Below, one piece after another: positions 8,296 through 16,881 of a stretch of DNA of 64,000 nucleotides. Origin of the DNA: an uncultured Dokdonia sp. (GTDB taxonomy: Bacteria > Bacteroidota > Bacteroidia > Flavobacteriales > Flavobacteriaceae); contig CANNDF010000002.1 of assembly GCA_947503305.1 (NCBI GenBank), forward strand, positions 372,001-436,000. The letters run 5' to 3'. The notes under the pieces were generated by a model that worked only from the letters and a program-made list of their open reading frames with translations, did not search any database and was not told the DNA's origin. The stretch's first letter is position 1. The number at the start of each line of letters is the position of its first letter. The translations under genes were made by a program, and so were the position numbers.

Positions 8296-9089
8296 TTAAT
8301 AGCCAGGAGTATATCGATTCAGGGGTTTTAGAACTCTATGTCTACGGAACACTTTCCGAAGCAGAAAGCCGTGAGGTTACTCGTTTGATAGCTGAGCATC
8401 CAGAGCTTTTAGTAGAAGTAGAACGTATAGAAAAAGGACTACAGCAATTATCAAATGCTACAGCTCCGTATACGCCCTCTGATTTTAAATCAATTTATCA
8501 TAAAATAAAAACCCAAAATGGAGAGAATGTTATTCCGCTTTCGCGAAAGCGTACTCCACTTACTTCATATCTTGGATGGGCTGCCGCATTAGTATTACTT
8601 GCTGGTTTAGGATATCAATTTGCACAAAATAAAAAGCTAGAAGATAAAATCACAGATATCCAGCGCGAACAAGTGTTACAAGAAGGCAGAACCCAAATGA
8701 CACAAGAACGACTTGTGCAAACTGAGACATTATTGGATGCCTTACGTAATAAAGACATTATAACAGTACCATTGAAAGCACAAGAAATTGCTCCTGATGC
8801 ATATGCTGCTGTCTATTGGGATAAAGATGCTTCAAAAACGTATGTGGATGTACGCGGTTTACCACAACCTCCAAAAGGGAAGGTATATCAATTATGGTCT
8901 TTAACACTAGATCCGCTTACTCCTACAAATATGGGGGTGTTAGATCAATATGATACGCGTGGCACACAACTTTTTGAAATTGATAATCCAAATACGTCTC
9001 AAGCATTTGGAATTACATTGGAACCTAAAGGAGGTAGTGATACCCCTACTTTAGAAGAACTTTATGTCTTAGGTGTTGTAGAACCCTAA
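8292..9089 (+). CDS. RskA-type membrane anti-sigma factor
   Basis: A 265-residue protein with a cytoplasmic N-terminal domain (about 1-90), one transmembrane helix (YLGWAAALVLLAGLGYQFA, about 93-112), a short coiled region, and a C-terminal anti-sigma-K factor RskA domain (about 160-265) with the typical KVYQLWSL and PKGG...PTLEELYVLG segments. It presumably sequesters the sigma factor encoded immediately upstream and releases it after an envelope signal. The start is GTG 8292, overlapping the sigma stop codon. A copy of the GCTTTCGCGAAAGC palindrome lies inside the frame and encodes LSRKR just before the transmembrane helix. Confidence 0.85.
   Translation: MINSQEYIDSGVLELYVYGTLSEAESREVTRLIAEHPELLVEVERIEKGLQQLSNATAPYTPSDFKSIYHKIKTQNGENVIPLSRKRTPLTSYLGWAAALVLLAGLGYQFAQNKKLEDKITDIQREQVLQEGRTQMTQERLVQTETLLDALRNKDIITVPLKAQEIAPDAYAAVYWDKDASKTYVDVRGLPQPPKGKVYQLWSLTLDPLTPTNMGVLDQYDTRGTQLFEIDNPNTSQAFGITLEPKGGSDTPTLEELYVLGVVEP
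8537..8550. repeat. GCTTTCGCGAAAGC palindrome, copy 1 (inside anti-sigma gene)
   Basis: A perfect 14-bp copy read in frame as LSRK within the RskA-type anti-sigma factor. The right flank continues as GTAC, matching the extended form of the repeat. Confidence 0.9.
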
Positions 9090-9121
9090 TCTACTATACG
9101 TACAAATAGTATCTAAAATAG

Positions 9122-9150
9122 AGAAGTTTCTATCAAAAAGAACTTCTTTT
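9122..9150 (+). terminator. Rho-independent terminator after the sigma/anti-sigma operon
   Basis: Arms AGAAGTT (9122-9128) and AACTTCT (9141-9147) are followed by a T-run, 32 bp after the anti-sigma stop codon. Confidence 0.6.
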
Positions 9151-9215
9151 ATTAACACCTATTCATGGTATTATATTTTGGGATTAAATAGAAGTAATCT
9201 AAGTATGTATTGTAT

Positions 9216-9265
9216 CTATTAATTATATGTCTATTATGTTAATATAATAAACATATAATTAATAG
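9216..9265. repeat. Long AT-rich inverted repeat
   Basis: A perfect 15-bp inverted repeat (CTATTAATTATATGT at 9216-9230 and its complement at 9251-9265) with a second nested repeat (TATTAT/ATAATA) in the 20-nt loop. It lies between the convergent anti-sigma and TPR genes. It may be an mRNA-stabilising or terminating hairpin; no function is shown. Confidence 0.5.
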
Positions 9266-9266
9266 A

Positions 9267-9304
9267 AAACGTCCTATCTCATATACTGGGAAGATAGAAC
9301 GTTT
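9267..9304 (-). terminator. Terminator of the DUF4331/TPR unit
   Basis: Read on the minus strand, arms AAACGT-t-CTATCT and AGATAG-g-ACGTTT enclose a 12-nt loop and run into TTTTCTATT. It lies 42 bp after the stop of the TPR lipoprotein gene. Confidence 0.6.
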
Positions 9305-9345
9305 AACTAAACAAAATCAAAAACCAACTTTTTAATTCATCTTTT

Positions 9346-10623
9346 TCATAAATTTTTAATGGCTCTAGTAGTCATAGGCCCTAATTCATAACTGGCTTCT
9401 AATAATTCTTTTTTAATAGGAGTTACTCTGTCATATAAGTCATTTGCTTTATAGATCTCTGCAAGGTGATATTGTGCTAGAGGTTCATACGTTTTATCTA
9501 TAATATGTTTTTCTGCAATATCTAACGCTTTTTGATATTCCCCTTTTTGCTGGTAGACATAGGCTAGTAAATCATATGATAGAGGTGTAGGTCTATTATT
9601 AACCTCTTTTTCTGCAATTCTAAGCGCCTGATCAAAATCTTGCCTTTCATTTATAAGTACTTCTACCGTATATGCATTATACATATCTCCATATGCAGGA
9701 TTTTGTATAGCATCAAAATAGGCTTTTATATATTTTTCTTTAAGATTTTTATGGTTTTGATAATCAGCTATTTCAGCTTTTAGCAGGTAATAATCTGGAC
9801 TTTGATGGTAATCTTGAATAGCATCTAGTATTCGTAATGCTTCCTCAGGGTTTTTTTCATAAGAATACGTAATCCAAGCAATCCCTTTTTTTGCATAAGC
9901 ATTTGTAGGATCTATAGATAATGACTTTATGTAAAAATCATAGGAATCTTTAATACGACCTGCATGTCCATAATAATCTGCAAGATTTGTATATGTCCAT
10001 AATTGGAGCTCTTTGTTTTTACTACGATTAACAATGGCCATTGCACGTTCCATAAAATGAATAGTTGCATCTAGGTCCCCTGTATAATCTTTCCATTTGG
10101 CTAAACGGATGAGGTAATTAAAGTCTGAAAAATCTGTCAGTTTTTCAAGATAGTTTTGAGCAGATTTGTAGTTGCCTAACTCCATTGCAACATCAAATTG
10201 CATAAGTTGAGTAGCTCTTTTGCCTTTGTCTATTTTTTCAGCATTTTTTAATGCTTGTTGGGCTTCTTTAAACCGGTGTTGAGAGATTAGATTTTGTGCT
10301 AATGATCGCAGATATCCATCTTTCCCTATAGCAGCTTTTTGTACTGCTTTTTGGAGTGTAATTTCAGCTTTTTTAAGGTTTTCTATATTTCCTGTTGTTT
10401 GAAATAAGTTTGTGTATTGTTGCGCACTTTTCCCTAAAGAAATGATCTGCATACTATCGTTTTTAATTCTGGAATTCCAAAATGCTAAATCTTTTTTTGA
10501 CTGTTTATTTGTTATAGTATTTTGATTTACTGGTATAATACTATAATCTTTTGTATCTGTAATTTGTTGTTTTTGACAAGAATAAAGAAAGCAGATACAT
10601 AAGAAGAGGTATATCGTTTTCAT
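9346..10623 (-). CDS. TPR-repeat lipoprotein
   Basis: A 425-residue protein with a lipoprotein signal (MKTIYLFLCICFLYSC, Cys16). From about residue 75 to the end it consists of tandem tetratricopeptide repeats, recognisable from segments such as ALKNAEKIDKGKRATQLMQF, DSYDFYIKSLSIDPTNAYAKKG and YQQKGEYQKALDIAEKHI. TPR solenoids mediate protein-protein contacts. It is the last gene of a minus-strand unit with two DUF4331 proteins, 95 bp downstream of the second, so it probably acts with them in the envelope. The process is unknown. Confidence 0.8.
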   Translation of the reverse strand: MKTIYLFLCICFLYSCQKQQITDTKDYSIIPVNQNTITNKQSKKDLAFWNSRIKNDSMQIISLGKSAQQYTNLFQTTGNIENLKKAEITLQKAVQKAAIGKDGYLRSLAQNLISQHRFKEAQQALKNAEKIDKGKRATQLMQFDVAMELGNYKSAQNYLEKLTDFSDFNYLIRLAKWKDYTGDLDATIHFMERAMAIVNRSKNKELQLWTYTNLADYYGHAGRIKDSYDFYIKSLSIDPTNAYAKKGIAWITYSYEKNPEEALRILDAIQDYHQSPDYYLLKAEIADYQNHKNLKEKYIKAYFDAIQNPAYGDMYNAYTVEVLINERQDFDQALRIAEKEVNNRPTPLSYDLLAYVYQQKGEYQKALDIAEKHIIDKTYEPLAQYHLAEIYKANDLYDRVTPIKKELLEASYELGPMTTRAIKNL

Positions 10624-10718
10624 ATGATATGGTTTTGATAATGGTATGTTTGATTACGAGTATTGTGTATTTATAATTGGGGTTTGTAATTTGTATAAAC
10701 CCCAATATTTATAGTTAT

Positions 10719-11351
10719 CTAGCTATGAGGTACTTCTAAGTATGGAAATGTAGCAGTAGGGGTTTCTCCCGCAGCACTTACTCCATCTGATACGAGAATA
10801 GGAAGATCAGGAGTACCGTCCCCATCAAGATCTTGTCCGTTAAAACGATCTCCATTTTCTCCTCCAAAAAAGAGAATTAATGAAATATCGATCACGTCAT
10901 CTGTTAAGTTCCTACCTGTCAATATATTACCTCCTCCAAAATACGTTGTAGGTGCATCTGGTGCTACTTGTAATACATCTGCCGAAAGTATTGTAGTAAG
11001 AGTGACTGCATCAAGCCCTAATATGTTGGTTTCATACTCTACACCAAAGGCAGCGTGTAAGTCTATAGCGCGTTGTAAAAATGTAGGCTGAAATGTAGCT
11101 ATTTGTTCAGATGGGATTGTTACATTAAATGCGTTTTCTGTCGCAGCATCTGGACTTAAAACCGTATTAATACCTGGGCGCCCCATTTGATCTTCTTGAA
11201 TAAAAGTTCCGCTAAAATCAATAACAATCGGATCATCATCTGTTATAATTACATCATCTGTTGGAATAATAGCATCATCATCATCGCTACAACTATTGAA
11301 TCCTATCATAGCAATTAATATAAAGAGTGTTTTAAAATTTATAAGTTTCAT
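10719..11351 (-). CDS. DUF4331-family lipoprotein
   Basis: A 210-residue protein. I take the ATG at 11349-11351 as the start, because it gives the lipoprotein signal MKLINFKTLFILIAMIGFNSC followed by an acidic linker (SDDDDAIIPTDD); an upstream ATG at 11399 lies inside the neighbouring gene. The mature part contains QEDQMGRPGINTVL and DVIDISLILFFGGENGDRFNGQDLDGDGTPD, as in the C-terminal portion of DUF4331 proteins. It follows another DUF4331 gene by 20 bp. The pair seems to divide the N-terminal-like and C-terminal-like parts of the family between two exported proteins. The biochemical role of the family is not established. Confidence 0.7.
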   Translation of the reverse strand: MKLINFKTLFILIAMIGFNSCSDDDDAIIPTDDVIITDDDPIVIDFSGTFIQEDQMGRPGINTVLSPDAATENAFNVTIPSEQIATFQPTFLQRAIDLHAAFGVEYETNILGLDAVTLTTILSADVLQVAPDAPTTYFGGGNILTGRNLTDDVIDISLILFFGGENGDRFNGQDLDGDGTPDLPILVSDGVSAAGETPTATFPYLEVPHS

Positions 11352-11371
11352 AATACGTTTTTTAAGAGGTT

Positions 11372-12043
11372 TTATTGTTGTCTTTTTGCTTCTAACCAAG
11401 CATTAAATACTTGAACTCCTGTACCTGCAGGGTGTGGAAATGTACTTCCTAATAAATTATTTGGGATTTCGATAACTACTGATAGGACATTTGTGTTGTC
11501 AAAATCATCATTCCCTGGATTATTAAATCCATTAGGAGCTTCTCCCGCAACTACAGCATTAAATTGATTGAAATCAAAAAAGAATGGGTCTTCTCGTAAT
11601 CCAGCAAAATAGGATATACCATCTGTAGTTGTTGTTAATGCATTTTCTCCTGTAGAAATATCTACTTGTCCAGTAAATTGAGCATTTTCATCTATGGTAC
11701 TATTAAGCCCTGTAGTACTTGGCGTATATGGACCAAAGAAATACATAATACCATCCCTTGGTATTGCTTGTACGATTAGATCTTCAATGAGATCACCGTC
11801 ATTATCAATGTTTATTTCTAACAGTACATTTTCATCAAATGTAGCATCCGTACCAGGAGGTAATAGTCCTTGCACACTTGCTACAAATACTGTGTTGTTT
11901 TGATCTGCTCCCTCAAAAGCATAGAAATCAGTAATATCTGCAGTAGTTCCTCCTACTGCTGGGGCTTCTAAGTGATCTGCTGCGATCAATGCTAGTGCGA
12001 TAGCAATAAAACTACCGATGGCCATTAAACTTGTTTTTTTCAT
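11372..12043 (-). CDS. DUF4331-family exported protein
   Basis: A 223-residue protein starting with a signal peptide (MKKTSLMAIGSFIAIALALIAA) and then DHLEAPAVGGTTADITDFYAF, the hallmark N-terminal segment of DUF4331. It lacks a lipobox, so it is probably periplasmic. Acidic, Asp/Asn-rich loops (NIDNDGDLIEDL) suggest metal binding, but that is inference. It is the first gene of the minus-strand unit continuing with a DUF4331 lipoprotein and a TPR lipoprotein. It is divergent from the O-antigen-ligase-like gene at 12168. Confidence 0.75.
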   Translation of the reverse strand: MKKTSLMAIGSFIAIALALIAADHLEAPAVGGTTADITDFYAFEGADQNNTVFVASVQGLLPPGTDATFDENVLLEINIDNDGDLIEDLIVQAIPRDGIMYFFGPYTPSTTGLNSTIDENAQFTGQVDISTGENALTTTTDGISYFAGLREDPFFFDFNQFNAVVAGEAPNGFNNPGNDDFDNTNVLSVVIEIPNNLLGSTFPHPAGTGVQVFNAWLEAKRQQ

Positions 12044-12167
12044 AATAGTTGTTTTAAAAAGTTGTTTTATGGCGAGACTTACGAAGATGATTGGAAGATG
12101 GTTTTATGGTAAATGTTAAAATTTTATTAATGAAAAACTGTTTGTATGTTTATCATGTTTTTAAGTT

Positions 12168-14609
12168 GTGTTTCTTAATTGGGAGAAAAAACCTAATTTA
12201 GTCAACTACCTAAAACCATTAATTGTGGGAGATAACAAAACCAAGATAGATTTGTTTGTACCTAAGGCATTAACGATGCTTTATTTAATTATTGGACTTA
12301 TTCCTCGATTTGAAGCTGTAGATCCTATAGGTTCACAATGGTTTTATTTCTCGATAATTAACCTATTAGGTCTATTCTATATTTATGCAAACCGTAATGA
12401 AATTGCACATTTTAAAAAACAAAAACATATTATTACGTTCTTTTGTTTTTACCTTCTTTTTTTTATTGCAAGTTGCGTATCCTTAGTGGGTGCTATTAAT
12501 CTCTCAGAAGGGGTTAAAGATATTTCTAGAATTGTTATCACAATGATAGCGGCTATGAATTTATTTTTAATTTTTAAGATAGCTCCAAAAGCTTTATTTG
12601 GTTTTATTGTTAAAGTCAGCCATTTTATTGTCATTATTATTGCTATACAGGTGTTATACGTTTTTTTAAATGACATTAGTGTCTCAAGAAACTCCACACT
12701 TTTAAAAGAAACTGCGCTTACTTTTGGAACTCAAAATGCTACAGCAGCATCACTGGTAATTCAAATTCCTTTTTTATTATGGGGATTACTCAAACATGCT
12801 TCAAAATGGAAGATATTTAGTAATATTTCATTATTATTAGGAGTATCTGCGTTACTTCTTATAGGAGCGCGAACTGCTATGCTTAGTGCAATTATTTATA
12901 CTATTCTATTTCTTATATATATAATTATTGATGGCTTACGTCAAAAAAATATTTTACAAAATGTAAAATTTATAATAGTTCCTTTTTTAGCCATTGTTTT
13001 TGTTTCATATTTCTTTGCTATTAATATTAATAGGATTGATAAATCAAGCCCCAATACATTTAGTAATATGTTATTTGCTCCTGTTTTAAAGCCTGACAAG
13101 GTGGATAAAGAAAAGCAAAAAAAGCAAAAAGGTTTTGTGAGTTATGATAGTGGGCGGATCATATATTATGAAATGGCTTTAGATGATTTTAAGTCAAGTC
13201 CTCTTATGGGTGTAGGTGTAGGAAATTGGAAACTCACAAATAAAGACAAATTTTTTGCAATAGCTAAGAAGGACAAATTTGTATATCCATTACGTGTTCA
13301 TAATGATTTTTTACAAGTTCTTGCAGAAGTAGGAATGGTAGGTTTTTTATCTTATGTGATTATTTTTTTAACACTTATATTCTGTATTCTTAAATTATTT
13401 TTTAAGAATCAAAAAAATGATGATCGATGGATGTATACAGTGATTATATTTACTCTTTTAGGCTATGGCCTTGATGCTTTGATTAACTTTCCATTAGAAC
13501 GAACACCTATACAAGGTCATTTTGTTATTATAGCATCGTTAATACTTGCTTTTTTTTATACATATCAACAAACAGAGAGTCAATCAAAAATAAAAGTGAG
13601 ATTGCCTATTCTTATTACTATAGGAATATTTGGTCTTGGAGCTTCTATTATTTCTTTTGTAAAGTATCAATCCTATGTAACTCAGAATTATGTGCTCGCA
13701 GATACTTCAGGTAAAAACTTAATGAAAGACAGTTATGTGTACTCTTATGATAAAATTCTGAAAGACCTTTCTGGCTTTTTTAATATTGCAGGAGTAGGAA
13801 GGCCTAATGAACATGTAAAAGGCATGTATGCTATGAGTGAAGGACGTATAGATAAAGCGCTTGATCATCTTGATAAATCGATTAGTCAAGCACCTAATCA
13901 TTATGAATCTAAAATGCTTAAAGGGATTATTTATGGTCAACGAAAAATAGATAACGATAGTGCTATTTTTTATGCAAAGCAAGGATTTGAAAAGTATCCA
14001 GCTATTAAAAATAACTATGTTATTTTACTTAATGCATATAGAGCTCAAGGTGATACTGTAAACTATTTTAAAACATTTGACAGGCGTTTAGAGCTTTTTC
14101 CTGATGATGTAAGTCAATGGAAATTAAAGAGTCAACGAATCATGGAATTCTATAAGGATACTGATAGCGCAATAGATGTAATAGAGGAGGGGTTAAGTCA
14201 TAATCCTGATGATGTATCGTTACTAGAATTTAAAGAGAAATATACTGCAAAAAATAATGCAGGAGATATAACTACATGGTATAATAATGCGTTTGAATAT
14301 ATTCAAGAAAAAAAATACAAAGAAGCAAAAGTAGAGTTTTTAAAGATCCTCAAGGTGACTCCTTCAAATAATCCGACATTATTGAACTTAGGGATTATTG
14401 AAATTAAACTAAAACAATACGATGATGTTATTGTTCATCTTACCAAAGTTATAAATTCAAAGAAATATAAAGATGGTCGTGCCGAGTATAATAGGGGATT
14501 GGCTTATGAAAGACTTGGTCAAAAAGAAAAAGCGGCTCAAGATTATAATAGAAGTAAAAAATTAGGTTACAAACTTGCATTAAAGTTACCAGAAAGTAAA
14601 TTAAAATAA
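12168..14609 (+). CDS. O-antigen ligase/polymerase-like membrane protein with C-terminal TPR domain
   Basis: An 813-residue protein. The first ~450 residues hold about ten to twelve transmembrane helices and a large periplasmic loop with the Wzy/WaaL signature (VHNDFLQVLAEVGMVGFLSYVIIF). The remaining ~300 residues are tetratricopeptide repeats (GRIDKALDHLDKSISQAPNHYESKMLKG, KYKEAKVEFLKILKVTPSNNPTLLNLG). The architecture fits a glycan polymerase or ligase, or a related glycosyl-transfer enzyme, with a TPR interaction tail. The start is GTG at 12168, because an in-frame stop lies just upstream and the next ATG is at codon 37. The following gene starts at the base after its stop. No other polysaccharide genes are nearby, so the glycan is unknown. 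Confidence 0.75.
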   Translation: MFLNWEKKPNLVNYLKPLIVGDNKTKIDLFVPKALTMLYLIIGLIPRFEAVDPIGSQWFYFSIINLLGLFYIYANRNEIAHFKKQKHIITFFCFYLLFFIASCVSLVGAINLSEGVKDISRIVITMIAAMNLFLIFKIAPKALFGFIVKVSHFIVIIIAIQVLYVFLNDISVSRNSTLLKETALTFGTQNATAASLVIQIPFLLWGLLKHASKWKIFSNISLLLGVSALLLIGARTAMLSAIIYTILFLIYIIIDGLRQKNILQNVKFIIVPFLAIVFVSYFFAININRIDKSSPNTFSNMLFAPVLKPDKVDKEKQKKQKGFVSYDSGRIIYYEMALDDFKSSPLMGVGVGNWKLTNKDKFFAIAKKDKFVYPLRVHNDFLQVLAEVGMVGFLSYVIIFLTLIFCILKLFFKNQKNDDRWMYTVIIFTLLGYGLDALINFPLERTPIQGHFVIIASLILAFFYTYQQTESQSKIKVRLPILITIGIFGLGASIISFVKYQSYVTQNYVLADTSGKNLMKDSYVYSYDKILKDLSGFFNIAGVGRPNEHVKGMYAMSEGRIDKALDHLDKSISQAPNHYESKMLKGIIYGQRKIDNDSAIFYAKQGFEKYPAIKNNYVILLNAYRAQGDTVNYFKTFDRRLELFPDDVSQWKLKSQRIMEFYKDTDSAIDVIEEGLSHNPDDVSLLEFKEKYTAKNNAGDITTWYNNAFEYIQEKKYKEAKVEFLKILKVTPSNNPTLLNLGIIEIKLKQYDDVIVHLTKVINSKKYKDGRAEYNRGLAYERLGQKEKAAQDYNRSKKLGYKLALKLPESKLK

Positions 14610-15143
14610 ATGAAAACACTATTAGGAATAGGTTCTAGAATAAAGCATGCTAAACTAGGTATAGGAGTAGTGACCAATGTAACCTCAGAAATGTATTGGG
14701 TAACATTTATAGAAGATGGATTAGAGACTATCACTTTTGATGATGATTATGAGGTAATAGATGCTGTAGAAGACGAGGTGGATACGGTAAGTTTTTATGA
14801 GGTAGAAAAAAGTTTGAGAGATCTTTTAAAACGATATAGTGATATATCAGAGATTGTTCCAATTGGAGATAAGTGGAGGGGAGGTACAATGACATTAAAT
14901 CCTAAAGACAGTAACTTAAGTAGTAAAGAGATTCCTATAGAAACCTTTTTTCATAAAATTGTGATGGTACGAGATCGTCTGCGAGTTATGGAACAAAAAA
15001 TAAATGCAAGTAAGACTCTTGATGATCAAGATAAAGTAGATCTACAGCAATACATTACACGCGTATATGGGAGTCTGACTACTTTTAATATCCTTTTTAA
15101 AAATAACTCTCAAAGTTTTAAAGGAGATAGTTCTAAGAAATAG
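14610..15143 (+). CDS. Conserved protein with an SH3/Tudor-like N-terminus
   Basis: A 177-residue cytoplasmic protein with no signal peptide. The N-terminal ~50 residues (GIGSRIKHAKLGIGVVTNV...YWVTFIEDGLETITFDDDYEVI) resemble the small beta-barrels that follow helicases or occur in CarD-like proteins, which bind nucleic acid or RNA polymerase. The C-terminal half is helical with FFHKIVMVRDRLRVMEQKINAS. I recognise it only as a conserved flavobacterial protein. It starts immediately after the stop of the O-antigen-ligase-like gene and is followed 29 bp later by the peptidase, so it is within an operon. DNA or RNA binding is a guess from the fold. Confidence 0.6.
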   Translation: MKTLLGIGSRIKHAKLGIGVVTNVTSEMYWVTFIEDGLETITFDDDYEVIDAVEDEVDTVSFYEVEKSLRDLLKRYSDISEIVPIGDKWRGGTMTLNPKDSNLSSKEIPIETFFHKIVMVRDRLRVMEQKINASKTLDDQDKVDLQQYITRVYGSLTTFNILFKNNSQSFKGDSSKK

Positions 15144-15172
15144 AACTTTAATTTATACGTTGTCTATAGTAT

Positions 15173-16012
15173 ATGATTGCATTTCTACAAGGACATACAC
15201 AAGAATATGCCTGGCTTGCTCCCTATGCACTTGGATTAATAGGTTTTTGGGTATTGTATATGTTTTTTCAGTTGTATGAAAGCTGGTATGCAAACAGAAG
15301 TGATCGGTTGTTGTATAGAGATTTATGGATATATAGAACGCTTTCGCGAAAGCAAAAAAACATTCTTTCTCAAGAGTTTCATTTTTACAATTTATTAAGT
15401 TCTAAAGAGCAACGACGTTTTGAACATCGGGTAGCCACATTTATAAAAGATAAAGAGTTTATAGGAAGAGATAATCTTGTGATTACTGACCAAATGAAAG
15501 TACTTATTGCAGCTATGGGGTGTATGCTTACCTTTGGGAGAAAACATTATATCTACAGATTAGTAGATTATGTCTTGATATATCCTAAAGCTTTTTATAG
15601 TACTGCAAATGATGCCTACCATAAAGGAGAATTTAATCCTAGAGAAAGGGCTCTAGTACTCTCTTGGGAGGACTTTGTTTACGGCTATCGTATTACAGAT
15701 GATAATCTGAATCTAGGGATACATGAATTTATGCATGCTTTACAGTTAGATGCAAAACAAAGTACAGATATTGATGCGCTACGTTTTGAGAGGCAGTTTC
15801 AAAAGATTTTGCGTAGGCTTACCGATCAAGATTTAAAAGAAAAGCTTGATCAAGTAAAATACTTTAGGGCATATGCTTTTACAAATCAATTTGAATTTAT
15901 GGCTGTGCTTGCAGAGTATTTTATAGAATCTCCTAAGGATTTTAAAACACATTTCCCTCAATTATATAGTTATAAAAAACGCTTACTCAATTTTGATTTT
16001 GCAGGATATTGA
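15173..16012 (+). CDS. MtfA-like zinc metallopeptidase (M90 family)
   Basis: A 279-residue protein with one N-terminal transmembrane helix (about 15-37) and a soluble domain with the metal-binding motif HEFMH in GIHEFMHALQLDA. A downstream Glu-containing helix (FEFMAVLAEYFIESPKDF) supplies the third ligand, as in MtfA (Mlc titration factor A) peptidases. E. coli MtfA is soluble and linked to Mlc control, so the membrane anchor differs; no Mlc homologue is visible here. A copy of the GCTTTCGCGAAAGC palindrome is read in frame as TLSRKQ at about residue 56-61. The substrate is unknown. Confidence 0.8.
   Translation: MIAFLQGHTQEYAWLAPYALGLIGFWVLYMFFQLYESWYANRSDRLLYRDLWIYRTLSRKQKNILSQEFHFYNLLSSKEQRRFEHRVATFIKDKEFIGRDNLVITDQMKVLIAAMGCMLTFGRKHYIYRLVDYVLIYPKAFYSTANDAYHKGEFNPRERALVLSWEDFVYGYRITDDNLNLGIHEFMHALQLDAKQSTDIDALRFERQFQKILRRLTDQDLKEKLDQVKYFRAYAFTNQFEFMAVLAEYFIESPKDFKTHFPQLYSYKKRLLNFDFAGY
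15340..15353. repeat. GCTTTCGCGAAAGC palindrome, copy 2 (inside peptidase gene)
   Basis: A perfect 14-bp copy read in frame as LSRK in the MtfA-like peptidase, between the membrane helix and the catalytic domain. Confidence 0.9.
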
Positions 16013-16103
16013 TAGTTAACCCTAAAAACACTAGAATAGTTGTAGAGCAGAGTAACTTTTTTTAAATTGCTATTGAAAGATTAATATATAGAAACCTTTA
16101 TAA

Positions 16104-16808
16104 ATGGATAATTTTGAACAACCACATATAGTACCAGTAAGTAGTTTATCTGATGAGCATCGTGTTGCTTTTTATAGAAAGACATATACACATGTAGCAC
16201 TTGCAGTACTACTTTTTATTGTAGTAGAATATTTCTTTTTTCAATCTGATGCTATAGTTTCTTTTGCAATTTCTTTACTCGGTGGATGGAGCTGGCTTAT
16301 TTTATTAGGTGCGTTTATGTTAGTAACTAATTATGCAGAGAATTTGGCACTTAAATCTCAAGATAAGAATGTTCATTACCTCGCTCTTTTTATTTATGTA
16401 ATTGCAGAGGCTTTTATATTTATTCCATTGTTATTAATGGCTTTTAGTATGATAGATGGTATAGCCTTACTTCAAAAAGCAGCCGTAATGACAATTGCAC
16501 TTTTTGCGGGACTATCGGCAGTGGTATTATTTACAAAAAAAGACTTTTCTTTTTTACGATCTATACTTACTATAGGATTCTTTATAGCTATAGGTCTTAT
16601 AGTTGCTGGAGTGATTTTTGGATTTGACCTTGGACTTTGGTTTAGTGTTGGAATGATTGCTTTGGCAGCAGGATCTATCTTATATTCTACTTCAAATATG
16701 GTCCATAAATACCATGAAGAACAGTATGTCGCCGCAGCATTGGGTTTATTTGCATCACTTATGTTACTATTCTGGTATATTCTTAGAATTTTCTTATCCA
16801 GAGATTAA
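16104..16808 (+). CDS. Bax inhibitor-1 (BI-1/YccA) family membrane protein
   Basis: A 234-residue protein with about seven transmembrane helices and a short polar N-terminus, followed by FYRKTYTHVALAVLLFIVVEYFFF, which is characteristic of the BI-1/TMBIM family. Some bacterial homologues (BsYetJ) are pH-sensitive calcium leak channels; whether that holds here is not known. It lies 91 bp after the peptidase gene and is the last gene before a strong bidirectional terminator. Confidence 0.8.
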   Translation: MDNFEQPHIVPVSSLSDEHRVAFYRKTYTHVALAVLLFIVVEYFFFQSDAIVSFAISLLGGWSWLILLGAFMLVTNYAENLALKSQDKNVHYLALFIYVIAEAFIFIPLLLMAFSMIDGIALLQKAAVMTIALFAGLSAVVLFTKKDFSFLRSILTIGFFIAIGLIVAGVIFGFDLGLWFSVGMIALAAGSILYSTSNMVHKYHEEQYVAAALGLFASLMLLFWYILRIFLSRD

Positions 16809-16830
16809 ACAGGAAAATTTATATAATAAA

Positions 16831-16865
16831 AAAAGAGCCTATCTAACTTAGATAGGCTCTTTTTT
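16831..16865. terminator. Bidirectional terminator between convergent genes
   Basis: Arms GAGCCTATCT (16834-16843) and AGATAGGCTC (16849-16858) have an A-run before and a T-run after, serving both the BI-1 gene and the convergent beta-propeller gene. Confidence 0.9.
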
Positions 16866-16881
16866 AAATTTTACATATAAA

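Noticed and set aside
10719-12043. A single DUF4331 gene broken by a frameshift
   Set aside because: Each half has its own start codon and export signal, and the second is a lipoprotein, so two genes fit better.
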